64,000 nucleotides of DNA from an uncultured Oscillospiraceae bacterium (GCA_947629915.1 CANRFN010000001.1:86579-150578); one strand, 5' to 3'. Counted from the stretch's first letter, positions 1 to 8,497 are shown. Made by a program: numbers and translations. The notes: generated by a model from the sequence alone, not told the origin.

Positions 1-85
1 TGGCATCTTGTGGTAGTCTTTGTAGCACCCCAGAGTAATTTGGGTCAAGCAAAACAAAGGTAGTGCGAGAAAGGTTGGAATTATT

Positions 86-835
86 ATGGAAGACAATAGA
101 CAGGTTCTTCTGGCAGACGGATCCAATGCCTTCCGGGATCAGCTCGCAGCGGCGATGGAGCAGACCGGCCGGCTCCATGTCGCGGGCAAAACAGGAAGCG
201 GAGCAGAGCTGCTGGCGATGTTGGAGCAGAGCAAGCCGGATCTTCTGGTGATGGACCTGCTGCTGGCCGAGCAGGATGGGCTGGCAGTGTTGGAGCACAT
301 GAAGGAGCCGCGCCCCAAGACGATCGTCCTCTCCGCCTTCGCAGACAGCGCCCTCACAGACCGGCTTCCCCGCAGCGGCGTAGACTACTGCATGCTGAAG
401 CCCTGCAATGCGGAGAGCGTTGCCCAGCGGGCGGTGGAGCTGCTCTTCCCGCTTCAGCCCGATGAGAATCCGGACAACCAGCTGGAGTGCGTCATCACCT
501 CCATCATCCACGAGATCGGCGTGCCTGCACACATCAAGGGATACCAGTATCTGCGGGAGGCCATCTCCCTCGCCGTGGAGGACATGGACATCATCAACGC
601 CGTGACGAAGGCGCTGTACCCCGCCGTGGCCAAGCGGTTCAACACCACCGCCAGCCGCGTGGAGCGGGCCATCCGCCACGCCATCGAGGTGGCATGGGAC
701 CGGGGAGATCTGGAGACCTTACAGAAATACTTTGGATATACCGTTTCCAATATTAAAGGGAAGCCCACCAACTCCGAGTTCATCGCCCTGATCGCAGACC
801 GCATTGCCCTGGATCAGAGCCGCCGGATCGGCTGA
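86..835 (+). CDS. spo0A: Sporulation response regulator Spo0A
   Basis: Master regulator of sporulation entry, a cytoplasmic phosphorelay output that binds DNA when phosphorylated. The N-terminal receiver domain (about residues 1-120) has the phosphoacceptor Asp57 in VMDLLL and a conserved Lys in MLKPC. Only one acidic residue (Asp11) of the usual N-terminal acidic pair is visible. The C-terminal effector domain (about 140-249) carries the Spo0A signature [25 protein letters not shown] block (read in pieces: [19 protein letters not shown]) and the recognition-helix region [16 protein letters not shown]. At 249 residues it is slightly shorter than Bacillus Spo0A. The start ATG follows a GAAAGG-type ribosome site. 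No 0A box or sigma-H promoter could be supported in the 85 bases upstream, so the promoter probably lies beyond the window edge. Confidence 0.96.
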   Translation: MEDNRQVLLADGSNAFRDQLAAAMEQTGRLHVAGKTGSGAELLAMLEQSKPDLLVMDLLLAEQDGLAVLEHMKEPRPKTIVLSAFADSALTDRLPRSGVDYCMLKPCNAESVAQRAVELLFPLQPDENPDNQLECVITSIIHEIGVPAHIKGYQYLREAISLAVEDMDIINAVTKALYPAVAKRFNTTASRVERAIRHAIEVAWDRGDLETLQKYFGYTVSNIKGKPTNSEFIALIADRIALDQSRRIG

Positions 836-899
836 GCGGGCGGCTGCACAAAGGCTTCCGGGGGAACGTGCGGGCGCTTTGCCCACAGGACCATGGATC

Positions 900-990
900 C
901 AGGGACAGAGGCCTTCCCTGTCCGCCTCCCTCAGAGAAAGGCTGGGGTTTCGGCTGCCGGACGGCGGGCGAAACTCCAGCCCTGTCCCTG
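900..990. repeat. Nested palindromic element between convergent genes (likely bidirectional terminator)
   Basis: Outer 9-base inverted repeats CAGGGACAG (900-908) and CTGTCCCTG (982-990) enclose a GGACAG/CTGTCC hairpin and a 13-base imperfect inverted repeat (940-952 with 969-981, 12 of 13 paired). It lies exactly between the 3' ends of spo0A and pncB. No T-tract follows on either strand. A terminator role is the simplest reading; a REP- or MITE-like repeat is the alternative. Confidence 0.5.
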
Positions 991-991
991 T

Positions 992-2425
992 TCAGTGGTT
1001 TCTGGCGTCCAGCAGCTCTGCCCGGATGTCCCAGAGCTTGGCGGAGAGGTCCACGTAGTAGTTGTGGGGATTCTCGAAGCGCTTTACCTCGTCCCAGAGG
1101 TGATCCACTTCTTTGAGGCAATATGCCCGGGTCTCCTCAATGGATGGGATCTGGTACACCAGCCGGCCCTTGCGGAAGATGGGCACCAGCAGCTCCCGGG
1201 CGGTGTAGTCCGAGAACTCCTTCCGCTTCCAGGTGGCCTCGGGGTCGAAGAGGGTGATGGGCTTGGTGAAGTCCGGCTGCTCGTCATAGACGGTGATGTA
1301 GTCTGCCATGGCCTTGCCGGTGGCGTTCTCGAAGAGGCGATACACCTTCTTGAAGTGGGGGATCGTTACCTTGGCGGCATTCTCGCTGATCTTGATCTTG
1401 GGGATCACCTTGCCGTACCCGTCCTCAATGGCGGCCAGCTTGTACACGCCCCCGAACACCGGCTCGCTCTTGGAGGTGATGAGCCGCTCACCCACCCCGA
1501 AGCCATCGATCTGGGCGCCCTGGGTGAGCAGGTCCCGGATGATGTACTCGTCCAGGGAGTTGGAGGCGATGATCTTGATGTCCGGCAGCCCCGCCTCATC
1601 CAGCATCTTCCGCGCCTTGCGGGAGAGATAGGTGAGGTCTCCGGAGTCGATGCGGATGCCGCCCTTGGTGATGCCCATCTCGTGGAACACCTTGATGGCA
1701 TTGGGCACGCCGGACTTCAGCACGTTGTACGTGTCCACCAGCAGCGTGGCGCTGTGGGGGTAGATCTCGCAGTACTTCTTGAAGGCGGTGTACTCGTCCG
1801 GGAACATCTGCACCCAGGAGTGGGCCATGGTCCCGGTGGCGGGGGTGGCATACATGGCGTCCGCCATGGCGCAGGCGGTGCCGCCGGCGCCGGCGATGTA
1901 GCTGGCCCGGGCGCCCAGAATGGCGCCGTCCGCCCCCTGGGCCCGGCGGGAGCCGAACTCGGAGATCATCCGCCCCTCTGCCGCCCGGACGATCCGGTTG
2001 GCCTTGGTGGCGATGAGAGACTGGTGGTTCAAAGCCAGCAGCAGATAGGTCTCAATGAACTGGGCCTGGATGGCCGGTGCCCGCACCGTGAGGATGGGCT
2101 CCCGGGGGAAGATCGGGGTGCCCTCGGGGACCGCCCAGATGTCTCCGGTGAAGTGGAAGCCCCGGAGGTACTCCAGGAAGTCCTCGCTGAAGATGTTTTT
2201 GTTGCGCAGGAAGGTGATGTCTTCCTCGTCAAAGCGCAGGTTCTGGATATACTCAACGGCCTGCTGCAGGCCGGCGGCAATGGCAAAGCCGCCGTGGTCC
2301 GGGACATTCCGGAAAAAGACATCGAAGTAGCAGATTCGATCCTGCAGACCGCACTGGTAGTATCCATTTCCCATGGTGAGCTCGTAAAAGTCCGCCAGCA
2401 TGGTGTAGTTCACATCGTGCCGCAT
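992..2425 (-). CDS. pncB: Nicotinate phosphoribosyltransferase
   Basis: Converts nicotinate and PRPP to nicotinate mononucleotide in the Preiss-Handler NAD salvage route, in the cytoplasm. The 477-residue protein begins with the family pattern MLADFYELTMGNGYY. It continues with the substrate-binding block GTMAHSWVQMFPDE (about 195-210), VDTYNVLKSGVPNA, and GGIRIDSGDLTYLSRKAR, which matches the NAPRTase phosphate-binding region. The length fits the bacterial type with a long C-terminal extension. It starts at ATG 2425 behind an AAAGAAGG sequence and has its own promoter, so it appears monocistronic. Confidence 0.95.
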   Translation of the reverse strand: MRHDVNYTMLADFYELTMGNGYYQCGLQDRICYFDVFFRNVPDHGGFAIAAGLQQAVEYIQNLRFDEEDITFLRNKNIFSEDFLEYLRGFHFTGDIWAVPEGTPIFPREPILTVRAPAIQAQFIETYLLLALNHQSLIATKANRIVRAAEGRMISEFGSRRAQGADGAILGARASYIAGAGGTACAMADAMYATPATGTMAHSWVQMFPDEYTAFKKYCEIYPHSATLLVDTYNVLKSGVPNAIKVFHEMGITKGGIRIDSGDLTYLSRKARKMLDEAGLPDIKIIASNSLDEYIIRDLLTQGAQIDGFGVGERLITSKSEPVFGGVYKLAAIEDGYGKVIPKIKISENAAKVTIPHFKKVYRLFENATGKAMADYITVYDEQPDFTKPITLFDPEATWKRKEFSDYTARELLVPIFRKGRLVYQIPSIEETRAYCLKEVDHLWDEVKRFENPHNYYVDLSAKLWDIRAELLDARNH

Positions 2426-2459
2426 GGGTACAAGCCTTCTTTCTCAGTAGATTTGGGCC

Positions 2460-2488
2460 ATTATAATCTGTACCCATGGAAAATGCAA
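2460..2488 (-). promoter_or_regulatory. Promoter of pncB
   Basis: On the minus strand TTGCAT (2488-2483) is followed after 17 bases by a perfect TATAAT (2465-2460), about 35 bases before the pncB start codon. This is a strong vegetative sigma-A-type match. No NiaR or NrtR operator was recognised. Confidence 0.75.
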
Positions 2489-2625
2489 CCGGCAAAACCG
2501 CGATTTCTGCGCTTTCCTTTCCAACAATGATGTCTGCAGCCGGTCTGGATGGCGCTTGCATTCTCTCCCCCGCCGGCCTGGGAGAACAGAAACAGTTTTG
2601 AAATTATTGTATTTTTAGAGTAGAG

Positions 2626-2659
2626 GCCGTGCCTGGCTCCCTGTGAAGCCGGGCACGGC
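2626..2659 (-). terminator. Hairpin downstream of rubrerythrin
   Basis: GCCGTGCCTGGCT (2626-2638) pairs with AGCCGGGCACGGC (2647-2659), 13 pairs including one G-T, around a short loop. It lies 16 bases past the rubrerythrin stop codon. There is no good T-run, so termination is inferred from position and stem strength. Confidence 0.5.
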
Positions 2660-2674
2660 TTCCCTTGTCTGGGC

Positions 2675-3325
2675 TTATGCGGGGTCCAGCCCCAGCACCG
2701 GGCCGAAGAGGTCCAGCCCGTAGACCGGGACCAGAAATCCCTGTCCGTGGCGGCAGACGGGGCACTCCCGGGGCGCCGCCCCGGCGTGTACCGTATAGCC
2801 GCAGTTGATACAGATCCAGTCCGTCTCCCCATCGCTCTGGACGAGGCCTCCGCCCTCCAGCAGCTCACGGAGCCGCTGGAAGCGGATCTCGTGGCGGTGC
2901 TCAATCCCGGCGATGTGCTCGAACTGCCAGGCGATGAGATCGAAGCCCTCTTCCCGGGCGGCATACCCGAAGGCCGGATAGATCTCCACCGCCTCGTAGC
3001 GCTCCAGCTCCTGGGCGCCCCGCAGCAATCCCGCCAGTTCTGCGGGCATGGTGACGGGCCAGCTGGCGTCTGCGTGGATCCCCTGTCCTTTGCAGCTCTC
3101 CAGGAGGCTGTAGAAGACCCGGGCGTGGGCCAGCTCCTGCCGGCAGGTGTGGGCAAAGACCCGGGCGATGGCCTCCTGCTCCGCCTGATGGGCGACCTCG
3201 GCGGCAAAGCTGTACCGGGCGGCCGCCTGGCACTCCCCTGCAAAAGCCCGCATCAGGTTCTCCCGGGTGCGGCTGGCAGAGAAGTCCACATCGCCGCAGG
3301 TAATGTTCTCGTAGGTGGTGTCCAT
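2675..3325 (-). CDS. rbr: Rubrerythrin
   Basis: Non-haem di-iron peroxidase that removes hydrogen peroxide in anaerobes using rubredoxin-type electron transfer. The N-terminal ferritin-like four-helix domain shows ligand-bearing segments FAGECQAAARYSFAAE and CRQELAHARVFYSLLE. The C-terminal rubredoxin-like domain has two CxxC knuckles, CINC and CPVC, for one iron. This is the classical domain order. ATG 3325 was preferred over an upstream in-frame ATG (3349) because GGGAG lies just before it. Product is 216 residues. It is transcribed in the same direction as the integrase gene behind it, with a gap of about 55 bases. Confidence 0.9.
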   Translation of the reverse strand: MDTTYENITCGDVDFSASRTRENLMRAFAGECQAAARYSFAAEVAHQAEQEAIARVFAHTCRQELAHARVFYSLLESCKGQGIHADASWPVTMPAELAGLLRGAQELERYEAVEIYPAFGYAAREEGFDLIAWQFEHIAGIEHRHEIRFQRLRELLEGGGLVQSDGETDWICINCGYTVHAGAAPRECPVCRHGQGFLVPVYGLDLFGPVLGLDPA

Positions 3326-3379
3326 GGTGCATCTCCCATCTGCATTCATTACCCACAGGATGCCCCGCCGCGAGGCAGA

Positions 3380-4732
3380 TTATTCTGGTGACTTGTCCTT
3401 GTACTCACACGGCCCGTCCTCCGGCAGGTGGAACATCTTGCGCCAGTACATATCGATCATGCCGCCCATCGCCTCACGGCGCTTGCCCGTGTTCCCGTGG
3501 ACATAGCGGTCATAGGTGATCTGGATGCTGCTGTGACCCAGAATCTCGCTCAGGATCTTGACGTCCATGCCGGTGAAAACGGCATCGGTGGCGTAGGTGT
3601 GGCGCAGCATGTGCATGTGGATGTTCTGCTCAGCGAGTTCCGCCTTGACGGCAGCGCTCTTCAGATAGTTGGACAGCACCTTGGGGTCCGGGATGGTCTC
3701 GGTCCCGGTGACGAGATAGGAATCCGGCGTCTCGCAGGCGCAGTACTCCTGCAGCATCTTCACCAGCACGGTGTCGATGTGGAGAACACGGTTTGCGGCC
3801 GGCGTCTTGGGTGTCGTCCGGCACATCTTGGTCTTCTGTCCGCCCAGTACCGGGTTGGGCAGCCGAACCACGGTGCCGTTGATGGAGATGGTCTTACGGA
3901 CGGGGTCCACATCGCAGGCGCGGAGCGCGGAGACCTCGCCAGACCGGATGCCGGTGGTGAGGGTCAGCAGGATCAGGCAGGCATAGCGGCAGATGGTATC
4001 GTGCAGATGCTTCAGCAGCTTCTCCACATCCTCCTCGATGAGGGGCCTCACCTGGGTGGGGTCGGGGATGATCTTGGGGAACTTCAGCAGTCCATAGAGG
4101 GCCGGGTAATCGGATTTCAGGCAGTTGCGCAGCAGCCGCACGGTCTCCTTGACCGTCTTGCGGGCCAGTCCCCTCTCCAGGAGGTCCTCGGAAAACTCCT
4201 CCAGGAACTCGTTGGAGATCTCATGCAGCCAGTAGTCGCCGATCTTGGGCTTGATCTGCTTTTTCGCGAAGCTGCGGTACCGGGCGAGCGTAGACCCCTT
4301 GATCTCCTTCTCCTTCGCCTTCTTCTCCAGGAACTGGTCCAACGCATCGCACAGTCTGATCGGCGTGTAGTAGCTGTCCTTCTGGAAGAGAAGCGAGATC
4401 GGGTCGTTGCCCAGCTTCCCCTGCTCCTGGAGGATCCGCTTCATCTCCCCCTGGATCGCATCGCACAATTCCTCTGCAACCATGGCGATGGCGCTGTCGC
4501 TCATATCGCAAGCGCCGGGCACGCTGTTCTTCAGAATCTGGGCGGTGATCTTGGTGAGATTGGAACCGAACACGGCCTTCAGGCTGTCCACGTTGAAATC
4601 GAAACCCGCCTCCGGGGTGGTGGCGCACGTCACGTTTTCGGGCGCAGACCCCGTCTTCGAGGCCTTTCCACGCCCTTTGGGCTCGCCAGGCAGCTTCTGT
4701 CCCTGGGCGCTGTTGTTGTTTGACTTTTTCAT
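3380..4732 (-). CDS. Tyrosine recombinase / phage-type site-specific integrase
   Basis: 450-residue DNA strand-exchange enzyme of the lambda-integrase family. The N-terminal roughly 130 residues are low-complexity and unassigned. A SAM-like core-binding domain follows (LARYRSFAKKQIKP through LRNCLK). The catalytic domain shows Arg in TTGIRSGEVSALR, the HMLRHTYATDA box (HxxR), LGHSSIQ and the nucleophile Tyr in TYDRYVHG. All key residues appear intact, so the enzyme may be active. An AAGGAG sequence precedes ATG 4732. No excisionase, repressor, relaxase or phage gene accompanies it, so it looks like the remnant of an integrated element or a stand-alone recombinase. Confidence 0.92.
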   Translation of the reverse strand: MKKSNNNSAQGQKLPGEPKGRGKASKTGSAPENVTCATTPEAGFDFNVDSLKAVFGSNLTKITAQILKNSVPGACDMSDSAIAMVAEELCDAIQGEMKRILQEQGKLGNDPISLLFQKDSYYTPIRLCDALDQFLEKKAKEKEIKGSTLARYRSFAKKQIKPKIGDYWLHEISNEFLEEFSEDLLERGLARKTVKETVRLLRNCLKSDYPALYGLLKFPKIIPDPTQVRPLIEEDVEKLLKHLHDTICRYACLILLTLTTGIRSGEVSALRACDVDPVRKTISINGTVVRLPNPVLGGQKTKMCRTTPKTPAANRVLHIDTVLVKMLQEYCACETPDSYLVTGTETIPDPKVLSNYLKSAAVKAELAEQNIHMHMLRHTYATDAVFTGMDVKILSEILGHSSIQITYDRYVHGNTGKRREAMGGMIDMYWRKMFHLPEDGPCEYKDKSPE

Positions 4733-5301
4733 GGAATTCTTGTCTCCTTTTTAAATTATGTTTTTCTGTAATGTACAACAAAAAATCAGTCGACGTCCTC
4801 CCGTTATCGGACATACAGGCCCGGGGATGAAAAGCTCCCACCTGGCCCGCTCCGATTCCCCATCGGGGAGCGGAAAAATGTCATACCAAAGTCGCTGGGC
4901 GGTGCCGTTTCCTCCAGCAACGGGCCCCATTATACACGCCTTTTCCCCGGTTGTAAAGTACTTTTTAAAAATTTCAATGCAAAAATTTTTGTTTCCAGTT
5001 CATGCGTCAATTGGAATTTTTTATCATTTCTTTTATTACATTTCATATCATTACAAAGAGGTTTATTTATGCATTATACCAATTCCAATTCATGGCCTGA
5101 TAAACAAAATTTGTTATGTAATTAAAAACAGTGTTTCTATCTCTTTTGGCATTTTGTCGTATGCAAATTAAAAAAAGGCCGTTGCCCGTGGGATGTAATC
5201 AGAAGGTCCGATCCGATCGGCTTGCCTCCGGTATAATCACCTGTCCGACTCGCCGCATATACTGTCCCGTCGGCAGTATTCCATCCGCGAGGAGGATCTC
5301 T
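4733..5301. other. Gene-free, partly AT-rich stretch upstream of the integrase and dpaA
   Basis: No convincing gene in 569 bases. About 4935-5175 is much richer in A and T than its surroundings. It contains a 10-base inverted repeat, AATTGGAATT (5009-5018) and AATTCCAATT (5081-5090). A GC hairpin CCGCTCC/GGAGCGG lies at 4847-4873. Just before dpaA, CATATACT (5256-5263) resembles the -10 of sigma-E or sigma-K mother-cell promoters, with CACC at 5238-5241 as a possible sigma-K -35; the spacing is short, so this is weak. The patch next to the integrase start could hold recombinase binding or attachment sites. Confidence 0.4.
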
Positions 5302-6150
5302 ATGGGAAAAACGATCTGGGTGGCAGGCGGAGACAGACGCGCCGCCGCTCTGGCCCGCCTCATGGCAGAGGACGGCATGCATGTACACACCTATGCCCTG
5401 GAAAAGGCGGAGGGCGCGGTCTGTGAGCCCTCCATGGAACAGGCCGGGGAGGCGGACTGCATTGTCCTCCCCATGCCGGCCACCGTCCGAGGCAGCACGC
5501 TCAACGCTCCCCTGGCGGCAAGCCCCCATCCGCTGGAGGAGGTCATCGCCCCGCTGCGCCCTGGCCAGCAGATCTTCGCCGGGATACCCGGAGCTCGGCT
5601 CACCGCGCTCTGCGCCGCCCACGGCCTCACACTGCGGGACTATGGGGCCCGGGAGGAGCTGGCCCTGCGAAACGCCATCCCCACCGCGGAGGGCGCCATC
5701 CAGCTGGCCATGGAGCAACTGCCCGTCACGGTGCACGGGGCCCGTGTACTGATCCTGGGCTTCGGCCGCCTGGGGCAGGCGCTGGTCCCCCGTCTGCGGG
5801 GTCTCGGCGCCGCCGTCTTTGTGGCAGCCCGCCGGGATTCACAGCGGGCTCTGGCGGAGAGCATGGGGGCCGTCCCAGTACCGTTGGACCATCTTCCGGA
5901 TCGGCTCGGCACCTTCGATCTGGTCCTCAACACGATCCCGTCTCCCGTGCTGGGGCACGCCGAACTGTCTGCCCTTCCGAAAGGCGCTCTGGTGATCGAC
6001 CTGGCCTCGCGCCCCGGCGGCGTGGACTGGGACGCCGCTGCCGCCCTGGGGGTACAGGCGATCCATGCCCTGGCACTTCCGGGGAAAGTGGCGCCGGTGA
6101 GCGCCGCAGGATACCTGAAGGAGACGATTTATCACATGATGGAGGAGTGA
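5302..6150 (+). CDS. dpaA: Dipicolinate synthase subunit A
   Basis: With DpaB it makes dipicolinic acid from a dihydrodipicolinate-pathway intermediate in the mother cell; the product is loaded into the spore core. The protein has an N-terminal domain (MGKTIWVAGGDRRAAALARL) and a Rossmann NAD(P)-binding domain with VLILGFGRLGQALV at about residues 148-161. The 282-residue length fits SpoVFA-type proteins. ATG 5302 was chosen because GAGGAGG sits 6 bases upstream; longer readings lack a ribosome site. It is followed after 3 bases by dpaB, forming a two-gene operon. Confidence 0.92.
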   Translation: MGKTIWVAGGDRRAAALARLMAEDGMHVHTYALEKAEGAVCEPSMEQAGEADCIVLPMPATVRGSTLNAPLAASPHPLEEVIAPLRPGQQIFAGIPGARLTALCAAHGLTLRDYGAREELALRNAIPTAEGAIQLAMEQLPVTVHGARVLILGFGRLGQALVPRLRGLGAAVFVAARRDSQRALAESMGAVPVPLDHLPDRLGTFDLVLNTIPSPVLGHAELSALPKGALVIDLASRPGGVDWDAAAALGVQAIHALALPGKVAPVSAAGYLKETIYHMMEE

Positions 6151-6153
6151 TCC

Positions 6154-6738
6154 ATGGAAGACTACAGGGTGGGATTCGCGTTCTGCGGGTCCTTCTGCAC
6201 CCTTTCCAAAGCGTTAGACGCCCTGGAGAAAACCGCTGCCCGCTATCGGGAGGTGATCCCCATCGTCTCAGAGACGGTGGCCGCCACAGACACCCGGTTC
6301 GGCAACGCCCACGACTTCATGCGGGAGATGGAGCGCATCTGCGACCGCCGGGTGATCTGCACCGTACGGGACGCGGAGCCCATCGGCCCCAAAGCGCTGC
6401 TGGATGTACTGGTGATCTGTCCCTGCACCGGCAACACCCTGGCCAAGCTGGCCCACGGCATCACAGACACCGCCGTGACCATGGCGGCAAAGGCCCATCT
6501 CCGCAACAACCGGCCGCTGGTGCTGGCCCCATCCACCAACGATGGCCTCGCCGGAGCGGCCCCCAACATCGGCGCCCTTCTGGCCCGGCGGAACGTGTAC
6601 TTTGTCCCCTTCGGCCAGGATGACAGTCTTTCCAAGCCCGCCTCCCTGGTGGCGGACTTTACAAAGGTACCGGAGACCGTGTCCTCTGCCCTTCTAGGGC
6701 AGCAGCTGCAGCCGGTGCTGCTGGCGGCGAGAAGATAA
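6154..6738 (+). CDS. dpaB: Dipicolinate synthase subunit B
   Basis: Flavoprotein-like partner of DpaA in spore dipicolinate synthesis. The 194-residue protein shows the family features GFAFCGSFCTL at the N-terminus, VICPCTGNTLAKLAHGITDTAVTMA at about residues 88-112 (typical of phosphopantothenoylcysteine-decarboxylase-like flavoproteins), and LVLAPSTNDGLAGAAPN. Its ribosome site GGAGGAG lies inside the end of dpaA, consistent with translational coupling. Confidence 0.93.
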   Translation: MEDYRVGFAFCGSFCTLSKALDALEKTAARYREVIPIVSETVAATDTRFGNAHDFMREMERICDRRVICTVRDAEPIGPKALLDVLVICPCTGNTLAKLAHGITDTAVTMAAKAHLRNNRPLVLAPSTNDGLAGAAPNIGALLARRNVYFVPFGQDDSLSKPASLVADFTKVPETVSSALLGQQLQPVLLAARR

Positions 6739-6744
6739 GGAAGC

Positions 6745-6780
6745 GGCGGTCCGTCTGGGGGACTCCCCTGTCGGACCGCC
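6745..6780 (+). terminator. Hairpin after dpaAB
   Basis: GGCGGTCCG (6745-6753) pairs with CGGACCGCC (6772-6780), with an inner GGGG/CCCC stem. It starts 7 bases after the dpaB stop. No T-tract follows, so it is a probable weak terminator or 3'-end protector. From here to the promoter at 7077 no gene is supported; a minus-strand reading near 6760-6900 has a hydrophobic stretch but is broken by a frame change. Confidence 0.5.
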
Positions 6781-7076
6781 CCCTCTGCCGGGTGCGGTAG
6801 AATAGACCGATGCCCAGAAGGACATAGAGCAGCGCCATGGCGTCTGCCAAGCATCAGGCGGAAGTTGGTCCGATGGGCCGGGGTGAGACGCTGCAGCATG
6901 AGAATGCACCTCTTTCCCCTGTGACAGGGCCAGCATAGCTGCTTGCGGCCAGCCCTGCAATGGGTTTGGGACAGACAGTGCTCTTCGGGAGACAGTCGGC
7001 AAAGAGCAGAGTGGCTGGCAAATTTAGCCATTTCTCTCCCCCCGAAAAAATTTTTTCGAAATCGCGAAAATACCTG

Positions 7077-7105
7077 TTGACAGCCGCCCCGAAACGTGCT
7101 ATCTT
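7077..7105 (+). promoter_or_regulatory. Promoter of the infC-rpmI-rplT operon
   Basis: Perfect -35 TTGACA (7077-7082), 17-base spacer, -10 TATCTT (7100-7105). It is preceded by an A/T-rich tract that may act as an UP element. Transcription would start near 7112, giving a leader of about 165 bases before infC. Confidence 0.8.
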
Positions 7106-7183
7106 CTTTGGGCAAAACAAAGCAGGAATGGCACCGCCGTCCTCACCTCCCGCCTCAGGCAAAGAGGTTAACATGGAAGAGAG

Positions 7184-7248
7184 CACATGCTGGGGGCATG
7201 TGTGTTTCGCTGTGTGGACGTGGGTGCTTTGTACCCACGTTTTTGTTT
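7184..7248 (+). promoter_or_regulatory. infC leader with intrinsic attenuator (L20-leader type)
   Basis: Two successive hairpins sit in the leader. The first is CACATGC/GCATGTG (7184-7202). The second is ACGTGGGT/ACCCACGT (7218-7240) followed by a T-rich run, which makes an intrinsic terminator upstream of the first gene. In Bacillus and relatives ribosomal protein L20 controls this operon by promoting termination in such a leader. The architecture here matches, but L20 binding is inferred. Confidence 0.7.
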
Positions 7249-7275
7249 GCCTTGTATCATAGGAGGTGTTTGACC

Positions 7276-7800
7276 ATAGCTAACACGGCTCATCAGATCA
7301 ACGAGGAAATCCGGGACCGGGAAGTTCGGCTCATCGGTGCAGACGGCACCCAGTTGGGCGTCATGTCCGCAGCCGAGGCGCAGCACCAAGCGGACGCCGC
7401 CGGTCTGGACCTGGTAAAGATCTCCCCCACCGCAGTTCCCCCCGTATGCAAACTCATGGATTACGGCAAGTTCCGTTTCGAGCAGTCCAAGCGCGAGAAG
7501 GAAGCCCGCAAGAACCAGCATGTGGTGGAAGTAAAGGAAATCCGGATGTCCCCGGGTATCGACAGCGGCGACTTCAACACCAAGCTCCGCAGTGCCCAGA
7601 AGTTCCTGGCAGAGGGCAACCGGGTAAAGGTGACGGTTCGCTTCCGCGGCCGTGAGATGGCCCATACCGACATCGGCAAGAACCTGCTACTGGACTTCGC
7701 GGATCAGTGTAGAGAGACGGCCAACATGGACAAGGAGCCCAAACTGGAGGGCCGCCACATGTCCATCTTCCTGTCTGCCAAACCCACCAAGTCCAAGTGA
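7276..7800 (+). CDS. infC: Translation initiation factor IF-3
   Basis: Binds the 30S subunit and checks initiator tRNA and start-codon pairing. The 174-residue product shows INEEIRDREVRLIGADG, PPVCKLMDYGKFRFEQSKREKEARK and the C-domain EGNRVKVTVRFRGREM, all IF-3 signatures. No ATG or GTG lies close to the ribosome site: AGGAGG (7261-7266) is followed 9 bases later by ATA (7276), then codons matching the usual IF-3 N-terminus. A TTG at 7270 is too close to the site. Rare AUU/AUA/AUC starts are known for infC and allow autoregulation by IF-3. An ATG start far upstream would run through the attenuator and is unlikely. Confidence 0.93.
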   Translation: MANTAHQINEEIRDREVRLIGADGTQLGVMSAAEAQHQADAAGLDLVKISPTAVPPVCKLMDYGKFRFEQSKREKEARKNQHVVEVKEIRMSPGIDSGDFNTKLRSAQKFLAEGNRVKVTVRFRGREMAHTDIGKNLLLDFADQCRETANMDKEPKLEGRHMSIFLSAKPTKSK

Positions 7801-7845
7801 CCCTGCGGTCTACACCGCGACCACATGACAAAGGAGTAGAGCAAA

Positions 7846-8049
7846 ATGCCTAAGATCAAAACCCACAGCGGCGCAAAAAAGCGTTTCAAGCTGACCAAAA
7901 ACGGCCTTGTGAAGCGTGCCCACGCCTATAAGAGCCACCTGCTGAACGGCCATGGCAAGACCCGCAAGCTCAAGAGAGGCCTCCGCAAGGGTGCCTATGC
8001 TGACGTGACCAACCAGGCCACCGTCAAGCGCATGATCCCGTACAAATAA
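7846..8049 (+). CDS. rpmI: 50S ribosomal protein L35
   Basis: Small basic 67-residue large-subunit protein. The sequence begins [17 protein letters not shown], the near-universal L35 start, and is Lys/Arg-rich throughout. It is preceded by AAAGGAG and lies 45 bases after infC and 35 bases before rplT in the conserved order infC-rpmI-rplT. Confidence 0.98.
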   Translation: MPKIKTHSGAKKRFKLTKNGLVKRAHAYKSHLLNGHGKTRKLKRGLRKGAYADVTNQATVKRMIPYK

Positions 8050-8084
8050 GACACTCGATTCTCAACATAGGAGGCTGAACTACA

Positions 8085-8441
8085 ATGGCAAGAGTTAAGG
8101 GCGCAATGATGACCCGTAAAAGACGCAACAAGGTTCTGAAGATGGCCAAGGGCTATTGGGGTGCCAAGAGCAAGCATTTCAAGATGGCCAACGAGCAGGT
8201 CATGAAGAGCCTGCAGTACGCATATGTGGGCCGCAAGCTGAAGAAGCGCGACTTCCGCTCCCTGTGGATCTCCCGCATCAGCGCCGCCTGCAAGCTGAAC
8301 GGCATGAATTACTCCACCTTCATGCACGGTCTGAAGCTGGCCGGTGTGGCCATCAACCGCAAGATGCTGGCGGAGATGGCCGTCAACGACAAGGCCGCCT
8401 TCACCCAGCTCACCGAGCTGGCCAAGGCCAAGCTGGCCTGA
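8085..8441 (+). CDS. rplT: 50S ribosomal protein L20
   Basis: Early-assembly large-subunit protein and likely repressor of its own operon through the leader at 7184-7248. The 118 residues include [30 protein letters not shown] basic N-terminal extension (seen as [19 protein letters not shown]), [26 protein letters not shown] (read in parts) and [24 protein letters not shown] lies 9 bases before the ATG. Confidence 0.98.
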   Translation: MARVKGAMMTRKRRNKVLKMAKGYWGAKSKHFKMANEQVMKSLQYAYVGRKLKKRDFRSLWISRISAACKLNGMNYSTFMHGLKLAGVAINRKMLAEMAVNDKAAFTQLTELAKAKLA

Positions 8442-8461
8442 GCCTATCTTTCCACGATTTC

Positions 8462-8497
8462 CTGCGGGTCTCTCCCATGAGAGGCCCGCAGTTTTTT
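8462..8497 (+). terminator. Terminator of infC-rpmI-rplT
   Basis: CTGCGGG-TCTCTC pairs with GAGGCCCGCAG around a short loop and is followed directly by six T residues (8492-8497), a canonical intrinsic terminator 20 bases after rplT. Confidence 0.9.

Noticed and set aside
1..85. Sigma-H promoter or 0A box before spo0A
   Set aside because: A loose AGG / GAAT pattern exists but the spacing places the -10 on the start codon, so it cannot be supported.
893..2530. Long plus-strand reading frame opposite pncB (545 codons)
   Set aside because: It is the antisense shadow of a clear pncB gene in GC-rich DNA, with Val/Gly/His/Asp-rich unnatural composition and no family match.
4758..5171. Plus-strand frame of 137 codons in the AT-rich patch
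   Set aside because: No ribosome site, mixed GC-rich and AT-rich composition across the frame, and no recognised domain.
6659..6902. Minus-strand remnant encoding a hydrophobic helix near DAMALLYVLLGIGLFYRT
   Set aside because: The sequence could be a small membrane protein broken by a one-base frame change, but it runs into the dpaB terminator and gene. There is no independent support.
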